From contig CANPWA010000013.1 in the NCBI GenBank assembly GCA_947581865.1, positions 1 through 64,000 on the forward strand: a DNA stretch of 64,000 nucleotides. The letters run 5' to 3'. This stretch comes from an uncultured Acetatifactor sp. GTDB lineage: Bacteria; Bacillota; Clostridia; Lachnospirales; Lachnospiraceae. A program made the position numbers and the translations under genes. Shown piece after piece: positions 57,815 to 64,000 of this stretch; position 1 is the first letter of the stretch, and every line of letters starts with the position of its first letter. The notes beneath the pieces are model-generated. The model saw only the letters and a list, made by a program, of their open reading frames with translations, made no database searches and had not been told where the DNA came from.

Positions 57815-60211
57815 ATGGACATTTTACAGAGACTGCGCGATGAATTACAGGTGGAGAAGTGGCAGGTGGAGGCTGCGGTGAGGCTGATAGATGAAGGCAA
57901 CACCATTCCTTTCATTTCCCGGTACCGGAAGGAGGCCACGGGCTCTTTAAACGATGAGCAGCTGCGGAAACTCCACGAGAGGCTGCTGTATCTGAGAAAC
58001 CTTGAGGATAAAAAGAGCCAGGTGCTGGGGAGCATTGAGGAGCAGGGGATGCTGACAAAGGAGCTGAAAGAGAAGATCCTGGCAGCGGAGACGCTGGTGG
58101 TCGTGGAGGATCTCTACCGTCCTTACCGTCCCAAGAGAAAGACCCGCGCCAGCGTGGCAAAGGAGAAAGGGCTGGGAGGTCTCGCCAAATTCATTCTGGC
58201 GCAGGAGACCACAGAGCCGGTGGAGGGGGAGGCGGAGAAATACCTCTCCGATGAAAAGGGCGTGGAGACTGTGGCGGACGCCATCCAGGGGGCGAAGGAT
58301 ATCATCGCGGAGTCGGTGTCGGACGAGGCGCAGTTCCGTCTCTATATCCGCGGCATTACCGTGGAGGAGGGCGTGATCGAAAGCAGCGCCAAAGATGAGA
58401 AAGCCGCAAGCGTCTATGAAATGTATTATCAGTTTCAGGAGCCGGTGAAGAAAATAGCGGGACACAGGGTGCTTGCCTTAAACCGCGGCGAGGCGGAGAA
58501 GGTGCTGACGGTAAAGCTGACCGCGCCGGTGGAGAGGATTTTGCGTTATCTGGAAAAACAGAAGATTACGGCGGACAATCCCTATACCACGCCGCTTATC
58601 CAAGAGGCGGTGAAGGACAGCTATGAGCGTTTAATAGCACCTGCTATTGAACGAGAGATCCGAAACGATCTGACGGAGAAGGCGGAGGACGGAGCCATCC
58701 GAGTGTTTGGCAAAAATCTGGAGCAGCTTCTGCTGCAGCCCCCCATCGCGGGAAAAGTGGTGCTGGGGTGGGATCCCGCCTTCCGCACCGGCTGTAAGCT
58801 TGCCGTGGTGGACGCTACGGGCAAGGTGCTGGATACCAGGGTCATTTATCCCACGGCGCCCCAGAACAGGGTGGAGGAGTCAAAACGTGAGTTAAAGCGC
58901 CTGATCGAAAAGTATAATGTAGATTTAATATCTGTGGGAAATGGCACTGCGTCCAGAGAATCCGAGCAGGTGATCGTGGATTTTTTAAAGGAGATCGATC
59001 GTCCTGTGCAGTATGTGATCGTGAATGAGGCGGGGGCGTCGGTGTATTCGGCCAGCGAGCTTGCCACGCAGGAGTTTCCCCAGTTTGACGTGGGACAGAG
59101 GAGTGCGGCGTCCATCGCCCGCAGATTACAGGATCCGCTGGCGGAGCTGGTAAAAATCGAGCCCAGGTCCATCGGCGTGGGACAGTATCAGCATGATATG
59201 AACCAGAAGAAACTCGGAGAGGCGTTGAGCGGCGTGGTGGAGGACTGTGTAAACCGTGTCGGAGTGGATTTAAACACCGCCTCCACATCCCTTTTGGAGT
59301 ATATTTCCGGCATCAATAAGACCATCGCGCAGAATATTGTGAGCTACCGTGAAACAAACGGCAGATTTACCGACAGAAGGCAGCTTTTGAAGGTGGCAAA
59401 GCTCGGTCCGAAGGCATTTGAGCAGTGCGCCGGATTCCTGCGCATCGTGGACGGGGACAATCCTCTGGATGCCACCAGCGTGCATCCGGAGTCCTATGGC
59501 GCGGCAGAAAAGCTCCTTGAGAAGCTGGAACTCACCATGGAGGATGTGAGAAGGCTGCAAAAGCAGGCAGCCGTGCACAAAAACGGGGAAAGACAGACGG
59601 GTCCCGATCCCTCCGGGGCAGAAAATACCCGGGGCGGGCAGGAAGGAAACGGGTCGCGCCAAAACGGGAAGAAACAGGGCAGAAAACAGCTTCAGGTACA
59701 CAATACCGGAACCGCCATGGGAAAGGCGCTCGCCGCTGCGATGGCGGAAACAACACCCCGGGAAAATAGGAATACGCAAAAGCAGCAGGAAAAACTGTCC
59801 GGTCTGGAGAGACGTATCGGGGATAAGAAAAAACTGGCGCAGGAGCTGGGGATCGGCGAAATCACGCTGACAGACATCCTTCGGGAGCTGGAGAAACCGG
59901 CGCGTGACCCCAGAGACGATATGCCCAGACCCATCTTAAGAAGCGATGTGCTGGATATGAAGGATCTCAGACCCGGCATGATTCTCAAGGGCACTGTGCG
60001 CAATGTCATAGATTTCGGTGTGTTTGTGGATATCGGCGTACATCAGGACGGGCTGGTACACATCTCCCAGATCACGGACCGCTTTATCAGACATCCGCTG
60101 GAGGCAGTGCGCGTGGGCGATATCGTGGAAGTCCAGGTGCTCACCGTGGACGTGGCGAAGAAACGGATCGGGCTGACCATGAAGATCAATTCCGCACGGA
60201 ATGCCCAATAG
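57815..60211 (+). CDS. tex: Tex family nucleic-acid-binding protein
   Basis: A 798-residue Tex protein, a transcription-associated RNA/DNA-binding factor. It has an N-terminal helical region, a YqgF/RNase H-like core (GWDPAFRTGCKLAVVDATG near 316-334), helix-hairpin-helix motifs (GVDLNTASTSLLEYISGINK near 486-505) and the C-terminal S1 domain (PGMILKGTVRNVIDFGVFVD near 718-738). A low-complexity Gln/Gly/Asn/Lys-rich insert of about 60 residues (roughly 585-645) is longer than in textbook Tex. GAGGAG precedes the ATG. Its 3' end carries a tandem duplication. Confidence 0.94.
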   Translation: MDILQRLRDELQVEKWQVEAAVRLIDEGNTIPFISRYRKEATGSLNDEQLRKLHERLLYLRNLEDKKSQVLGSIEEQGMLTKELKEKILAAETLVVVEDLYRPYRPKRKTRASVAKEKGLGGLAKFILAQETTEPVEGEAEKYLSDEKGVETVADAIQGAKDIIAESVSDEAQFRLYIRGITVEEGVIESSAKDEKAASVYEMYYQFQEPVKKIAGHRVLALNRGEAEKVLTVKLTAPVERILRYLEKQKITADNPYTTPLIQEAVKDSYERLIAPAIEREIRNDLTEKAEDGAIRVFGKNLEQLLLQPPIAGKVVLGWDPAFRTGCKLAVVDATGKVLDTRVIYPTAPQNRVEESKRELKRLIEKYNVDLISVGNGTASRESEQVIVDFLKEIDRPVQYVIVNEAGASVYSASELATQEFPQFDVGQRSAASIARRLQDPLAELVKIEPRSIGVGQYQHDMNQKKLGEALSGVVEDCVNRVGVDLNTASTSLLEYISGINKTIAQNIVSYRETNGRFTDRRQLLKVAKLGPKAFEQCAGFLRIVDGDNPLDATSVHPESYGAAEKLLEKLELTMEDVRRLQKQAAVHKNGERQTGPDPSGAENTRGGQEGNGSRQNGKKQGRKQLQVHNTGTAMGKALAAAMAETTPRENRNTQKQQEKLSGLERRIGDKKKLAQELGIGEITLTDILRELEKPARDPRDDMPRPILRSDVLDMKDLRPGMILKGTVRNVIDFGVFVDIGVHQDGLVHISQITDRFIRHPLEAVRVGDIVEVQVLTVDVAKKRIGLTMKINSARNAQ

Positions 60212-60244
60212 GGAAAAATAACTTGCCCAATAGGAAAAATAACT
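60202..60244 (+). repeat. Tandem 21/22-bp duplication at the tex 3' end
   Basis: TGCCCAATAGGGAAAAATAACT (written here as TGCCCAATAGGG then AAAAATAACT, 60202-60223) is repeated with one G missing at 60224-60244. The tex stop TAG lies inside the first copy. Confidence 0.9.
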
Positions 60245-60272
60245 TGCATACTTTGAGGCGGTGTGATATAGT
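60244..60272 (+). promoter_or_regulatory. Promoter of ribU
   Basis: TTGCAT (60244-60249), 17-base spacer, TATAGT (60267-60272), just before the FMN riboswitch. Confidence 0.75.
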
Positions 60273-60297
60273 AGCTGTGTCACATGATCATATAAGA

Positions 60298-60426
60298 AAA
60301 TTCTTCGGGGTTGGGTGTGATTCCCTACTGGCGGTATAGTCCGCGACCCGGGGCTGCCTGAATGAGCGGCTCCGGCTGATCCGGTGAAAGCCCGGAACCA
60401 ACAGTACAGTCTGGATGGAAGAAGAA
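60298..60426 (+). promoter_or_regulatory. FMN riboswitch (RFN element)
   Basis: All strongly conserved blocks of the RFN element are present: TTCGGGGTTGGGTG near 60304, TTCCCTACTGGCGGT near 60321, AGTCCGCGACCC near 60338, TGATCCGGTG near 60377, CCGGAACCAACAGTACAGTC near 60392 and the closing GGATGGAAGAAG. It senses FMN and controls ribU, with the terminator at 60470-60501 as the expression platform. Confidence 0.97.
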
Positions 60427-60469
60427 TATCAGGTGTTATTTTTGTGCGCCTGGGCAGTGGTATCCATGT

Positions 60470-60501
60470 CCCCGAATCCTTGCGGTTCGGGGATTTTTTT
60501 T
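60470..60501 (+). terminator. Riboswitch terminator upstream of ribU
   Basis: CCCCGAA (60470-60476) pairs with TTCGGGG (60486-60492), followed by eight T. FMN binding should favour this hairpin and stop transcription before ribU. Confidence 0.92.
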
Positions 60502-60606
60502 ACTTTTGCCCTGCCCACAGACACCGGAATTCGTAGAAGAATTTTCCTGCAAAAACATTGGATGCGGAATTCATTCAAGCCGTATGCCCAAAATGGAGGA
60601 AAACAG

Positions 60607-61341
60607 ATGAATGGTTTGTTGGAAAGTGTAAAACAGAATGCGGAGATAGTGCTGGAGTTTGCCGCGGTGATCGCATTTCTCTTTGTATTTGCCCTGCTGC
60701 TTGAAAAATGGGGGCAGAAAAGGCGCGGTGTGAAGGAGAAGATCTTCACCACCCGAAAGACTGCGATGATAGGAATGTTCTCGGCGATTGCCATGATACT
60801 GCACCTGTTCGATTTTCCGTTATTTTTTATTCCGGGATTTTACAAGCTGGATTTCAGCGAGCTTCCCATTCTGATCGGCTCTTTCGCCTTTGGCCCTGCG
60901 GCGGGGGTCATGATGGAGTTCGTAAAGATTCTGCTGAAATTGTGTGTCAAGGGAACTTCCACCGCCTTTGTGGGAGACCTGGCAAATTTTGTGGTGGGAT
61001 GCAGTTTTATCCTGCCCGCCTCGGCTGTCTACAGCTTTCGCAAGAGCAGGAAAAGCGCGATATTCGGATGTATCCTGGGGACGGCAGTCATCATTTGCTT
61101 TGGCGCGCTGTTCAATGCCGTCTATCTGCTGCCGGCGTTCTCCAAATTATATGGCATGCCGCTCGAAGTGATCCTCGAGGAGGGAGCGAAGGTCAATCCC
61201 CTGGTGCGGGAGGGCAGCATTGTTAGCTTCGTCGCCGCCTGTGTGGCGCCCCTCAACTTCATCAAGGGAGCCTGCGTGTCCGTCGTGACGCTGCTTGTTT
61301 ACAAACCCTTAAGCCCGATCATCAAGGGAGAGCATTCTTAA
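60607..61341 (+). CDS. ribU: Riboflavin ECF transporter S component RibU
   Basis: A 244-residue integral membrane protein with about six helices. It binds riboflavin and works with the shared EcfAA'T module (not encoded here). The family pattern FYKLDFSELPILIGSFAFGP near 79-98 is clear. The N-terminal 40 residues form an extra helix and linker. GGAGGA lies upstream of ATG 60607; an in-frame extension into the riboswitch from 60415 is rejected. The FMN riboswitch confirms the substrate class. Confidence 0.95.
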   Translation: MNGLLESVKQNAEIVLEFAAVIAFLFVFALLLEKWGQKRRGVKEKIFTTRKTAMIGMFSAIAMILHLFDFPLFFIPGFYKLDFSELPILIGSFAFGPAAGVMMEFVKILLKLCVKGTSTAFVGDLANFVVGCSFILPASAVYSFRKSRKSAIFGCILGTAVIICFGALFNAVYLLPAFSKLYGMPLEVILEEGAKVNPLVREGSIVSFVAACVAPLNFIKGACVSVVTLLVYKPLSPIIKGEHS

Positions 61342-61377
61342 CATCCTATTTAATTCAAAAGATCAAAAGGGTGCGGG

Positions 61378-61436
61378 GCTGTCGCATCAGCGAAGGAGCA
61401 TTCGCGGGGCGGCAGCTTCTTTTTGCTTTTTTTCAG
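61378..61436 (+). terminator. Terminator after ribU
   Basis: GCTGTCG (61378-61384) pairs with CGGCAGC (61410-61416, one GU pair), with an inner GCGAA/TTCGC stem, followed by TTCTTTTTGCTTTTTTT. Confidence 0.82.
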
Positions 61437-61505
61437 AGAAAATCCGACCGGAACGGCTGTTTTCTCTGCTATTGTTTCTGTACGCTCTTTGTACAAAAAT
61501 ATAGA

Positions 61506-61547
61506 TTGACAATACGAGCCGTCCATTGTATTATTTAAACAATACAA
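61506..61547 (+). promoter_or_regulatory. Promoter and operator-like palindrome of the MacAB-like operon
   Basis: TTGACA (61506-61511), 17-base spacer, TATTAT (61529-61534). An inverted repeat TTGTATT (61526-61532) / AATACAA (61541-61547) with an 8-base AT-rich centre overlaps the -10 box, as expected for a MarR- or TetR-type operator. No such regulator is encoded next to it in the window. Confidence 0.75.
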
Positions 61548-61566
61548 CAACACAAGGAGAGAAAGG

Positions 61567-62346
61567 ATGAGCATACTGATAGAAATCAGGGATATTTGCA
61601 AGGTCTACAATCCCGGTGAGAACGAGGTGTGGGCGCTGGACCATGTGAACGTCACCATAGACAGGGGAGAGTTCGTGGCGATCATCGGGCAGTCGGGAAG
61701 CGGAAAATCCACCCTGATGAACATACTGGGGTGTCTGGATGTGCCCACCGGCGGCAGCTATCTGCTCAACGGGCAGGATGTGGCAAAAATGAGCGACGAT
61801 GAGCTGTCAGATATCCGTAACCGGGAGATTGGATTCATCTTTCAGGGATTTAATCTGATTCCCAATCTGACGGCGAAGGAAAATGTGGAACTTCCCCTAA
61901 TCTACAGGGGAGTCGCAAGAAGCCGGAGAGTTGCGCTGGCGGTGAATGCCCTGGAGAAAGTAGGATTGGGGCACCGCATGGAGCACAGACCCTCTCAGCT
62001 TTCCGGAGGTCAACAGCAGCGTGTGGCGATCGCCAGAGCCATCGCCCAGGCGCCGCCGGTCATTTTGGCAGATGAACCCACGGGCAATCTGGACTCCCAC
62101 TCCACGGTGGAGATCATGAATATTTTAAAAGAACTCCACAGAGAGGGGCGCACGGTAATCCTGATCACCCATGACAACGAGATCGCGGCGCAGGCGAAAC
62201 GTGTGATCAAAATAAAAGACGGCAGGATTGAATCCGATGAAGTACGGGATGCAGAGGGAACAGCCATAGAGGGAACAGCCATAGAAGGAACGGTTCCGGA
62301 GACGATCGCTTCAGCGGGTATGATTTTGGAGCAGACAGGGAGGTAG
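61567..62346 (+). CDS. ABC transporter ATP-binding protein, MacB/LolD type
   Basis: A 259-residue ATPase with Walker A GQSGSGKS at residues 41-48, signature LSGGQQQRVAIARA near 140-153, Walker B VILADEPTGNLDS near 160-172 and the switch His in LITHDNE near 199. The LSGGQQQR and long helical insert class it with MacB/LolD-type exporters. The last 40 residues are an unusual Thr/Glu/Gly tail encoded by a 15-bp tandem repeat. It opens the exporter operon: adaptor gene 9 bases on, permease after that. Confidence 0.93.
   Translation: MSILIEIRDICKVYNPGENEVWALDHVNVTIDRGEFVAIIGQSGSGKSTLMNILGCLDVPTGGSYLLNGQDVAKMSDDELSDIRNREIGFIFQGFNLIPNLTAKENVELPLIYRGVARSRRVALAVNALEKVGLGHRMEHRPSQLSGGQQQRVAIARAIAQAPPVILADEPTGNLDSHSTVEIMNILKELHREGRTVILITHDNEIAAQAKRVIKIKDGRIESDEVRDAEGTAIEGTAIEGTVPETIASAGMILEQTGR
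62254..62295 (+). repeat. Short tandem 15-bp repeat in the ABC ATPase tail
   Basis: GAGGGAACAGCCATA at 62254-62268 and 62269-62283, then a degenerate third copy, encoding EGTAI units. Confidence 0.9.
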
Positions 62347-62355
62347 AGGAGCAAT

Positions 62356-63885
62356 ATGAAGAACCTATTTCACAAAAGAAACGTATCACAGGGAAAGAGC
62401 GGAGCAGACACGGCGCCGGCCGGCAGAAAAAAGCATAAAAAAACAGTTGTTATTATAGTGATAGCGGTATTGGTTCTGCTTTTTTTACTGCTTCGGGGCT
62501 GTTCCGGGGACAGCAGGGCAGTCGTGACCACCACCGGAGCGGTACGGGGATCGCTTCAGGAAAGCATCAGCACCAGCGGTACCGTGGAGGCGGAGGAGGT
62601 GCGGGTCATCTTTGCCCCCGCGGGAGGAAAATTGTCCAAAGTGCATGTCGCTGCCGGGGATGCGGTGAAAAAGGGGGATGTCCTCATCTCCTATGACGAT
62701 ACACAGTTGGAGCAGACCTTTCGGCAGGCGGCGCTGCAGCAGAAAAAATCCAGCGCGGGCTACAACGGCGCGGTGGCGGACAGCGCCGAGAGTCAGGCGA
62801 AGCTGACGGAGGCAGAAACGAATCTTCCCGTGCTGGAACAGCAGATCGCAGACAACAAGGCATATCTGAAAACCCTTCAGTCGGGCTTAAACCAAAGCCA
62901 GAGGGACACGGCTAACGCTCTGGCGGACGAAAGTTATGACCTGAATCAGAAGGCTGCCGGGCTGGAGGAGGAACTGAGGAATATGGAGGAGTCAGACGAA
63001 GATTATACCAAAAAGAAAAAGCAGTTAAGCAGACTCCAGTCCCAGATTTCCCGGAATGCCTATCTGCAGCAGATCGCAGGCTCGTCGGACTATGTGGCCG
63101 AAATGGAAGAAGAAATTCAAAATGTGCAGGAGCTGATCGCGGACTATGAAGAGTACAAGGCGAAAATGGAAAGTCAGAAAAATGGCAGTGAAGCCGGTGT
63201 GATGGACCCCTATGACAAAATTTCCTTCGAGGCGGACAGAGAGCTTGCCGAGATTGCCTTTGCCGAGGCGGAGAAAGCATATTATGAGAGTAAAGCCGGG
63301 CTGTGTGCGGAATTTGACGCAGTGGTGACACGGATGGACGCGGTGGAGGGCTCTACGGTGACGGAAGGCATGCAGCTGCTCACTCTGGAGAGCAGCGGAT
63401 CGGTGAAAGTGCGTTTCAATGTGTCCAGACAGGATGTGGAAAAACTGGAAGTGGGGCAGCGCGCGGAGGTGAACATCTCCGGAAAAATCTACGACGGCGA
63501 GGTGAGCAAGATCGACCGTATGGCGACCCTGAACGCTTCCAATACGCCTATGGTGGGAGTGGAGGTACATATTGATGAGCCGGATGATAAGATCATTCTG
63601 GGGCTGGACGCAAAGCTGACCGTTTTCACCCGCTCCGTGGAGGATGCGCTGCTTGTTCCGCTGGAAGCCCTCAATGCGGACCGGGACGGCGATTTCCTTT
63701 ATGTGGTGGAGAACGGTGTGGTGGTGAGAAAACCCGTGGTCTGCGGGATCTCCAGCGATACGCAGACGGAGATCCTTCAGGGCATAACGCCAAACGACCA
63801 GATCATACTGAGCTATTTCGGCAGTATTGAGGAGGGTGCGGCAGTGACTGCCGTGCCGGAAGGAGCAGCCAAAGCGGCAGAGTAG
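62356..63885 (+). CDS. MacA-like periplasmic-adaptor/membrane-fusion protein
   Basis: A 509-residue HlyD/MacA-type adaptor. A Lys-rich cytoplasmic start and one membrane helix (about 29-48) are followed by a biotinyl-lipoyl-like domain (GTVEAEEVRVIFAPAGGKL near 73-91), a long Gln/Glu-rich coiled coil (about 125-275), and barrel domains (SVKVRFNVSRQDVEKLEVG near 350-368). It links the ABC exporter to outside components or substrate. In Gram-positive bacteria such adaptors often act with peptide or drug exporters. GAGGAG precedes the ATG. Confidence 0.9.
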   Translation: MKNLFHKRNVSQGKSGADTAPAGRKKHKKTVVIIVIAVLVLLFLLLRGCSGDSRAVVTTTGAVRGSLQESISTSGTVEAEEVRVIFAPAGGKLSKVHVAAGDAVKKGDVLISYDDTQLEQTFRQAALQQKKSSAGYNGAVADSAESQAKLTEAETNLPVLEQQIADNKAYLKTLQSGLNQSQRDTANALADESYDLNQKAAGLEEELRNMEESDEDYTKKKKQLSRLQSQISRNAYLQQIAGSSDYVAEMEEEIQNVQELIADYEEYKAKMESQKNGSEAGVMDPYDKISFEADRELAEIAFAEAEKAYYESKAGLCAEFDAVVTRMDAVEGSTVTEGMQLLTLESSGSVKVRFNVSRQDVEKLEVGQRAEVNISGKIYDGEVSKIDRMATLNASNTPMVGVEVHIDEPDDKIILGLDAKLTVFTRSVEDALLVPLEALNADRDGDFLYVVENGVVVRKPVVCGISSDTQTEILQGITPNDQIILSYFGSIEEGAAVTAVPEGAAKAAE

Positions 63886-63894
63886 GGGGCTTTT

Positions 63895-64000
63895 ATGACG
63901 CAGATCTGGGAATACATCAAAATAGCGCTCTTAAATATCAAGAGCAACAAAGGACGCTCGATCCTGACCATGTTGGGCATCATTATCGGTATCTCCTCCG
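63895..64000 (+). CDS. ABC transporter permease, MacB/FtsX type (5' part only)
   Basis: ATG at 63895, nine bases after the adaptor stop with GGGGG upstream. The 35 complete codons read MTQIWEYIKIALLNIKSNKG, then RSILTMLGIIIGISS, the characteristic start of MacB/FtsX-type permeases: an amphipathic start, KGRS, and the first membrane helix. The gene runs off the window. With the two preceding genes it makes a complete MacAB-like exporter. Confidence 0.9.
   Translation, partial: MTQIWEYIKIALLNIKSNKGRSILTMLGIIIGISS

Overview
The window looks like a chromosomal segment of a Gram-positive, butyrate-forming gut Clostridium of the Lachnospiraceae type. The evidence is a ptb-buk butyrate module, an FMN riboswitch in front of ribU, strong AGGAGG-type ribosome binding sites, Sec-lipoproteins, a MoxR/VWA operon, and pectin and galacturonate catabolism. 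The species cannot be named from the sequence. Core DNA from about 13.1 kb onward is visibly GC-rich. The first 9.5 kb is AT-richer and reads as acquired DNA.

Positions 1 to about 13,000 are the right-hand part of an integrated mobile element whose left end lies outside the window. At its right end are a Tn916/Tn1549-type integrase, an excisionase, two small HTH proteins and a MobC-like gene with no relaxase after it. Its cargo includes a tight, co-directional five-gene cassette (102-7362): a four-helix membrane protein, a B12-binding radical SAM enzyme, a SAMHD1/dGTPase-like HD phosphohydrolase, a solitary DNA methyltransferase and a DUF4062-NACHT STAND ATPase. I do not recognise this combination as a named system, and it is the best candidate here for an undescribed anti-phage or genome-conflict system. 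Behind it sit a TetR-regulated EFR1-type flavodoxin/ferredoxin gene and a cysteine-rich KTR-type small protein.

Positions 13-25 kb hold core metabolism: LMW phosphatase, YbaK deacylase, two membrane proteins, a HAD phosphatase, ptb-buk with a small ORF between them, an AraC regulator, ThrH, and divergent uxaC / uxaB-uxaA for galacturonate. Positions 25.5-30.6 kb hold seven poorly characterised co-directional genes, including ankyrin-like and DUF4304-like proteins, that resemble an orphan immunity-gene array. Positions 30.9-34.8 kb hold a pectin-related operon (GH105-like fragment, GH28 polygalacturonase, TIM-barrel isomerase) followed by a lipoprotein barnase and its barstar.

Positions 34.9-48.3 kb carry a HerA/DUF853 ATPase and a seven-gene operon combining an ABC-2 type exporter with MoxR, DUF58 and a 1475-residue triple-VWA membrane protein. 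Positions 48.3-60.2 kb carry pectinesterase, the secA - solute-binding lipoprotein - prfB cluster, a three-gene membrane/SprA-like operon and tex. From 60.2 kb to the end lie riboswitch-controlled ribU and a MacAB-like exporter operon cut by the window edge. Pectinesterase, GH28 and UxaCBA together could take pectin through galacturonate to 2-keto-3-deoxygluconate.
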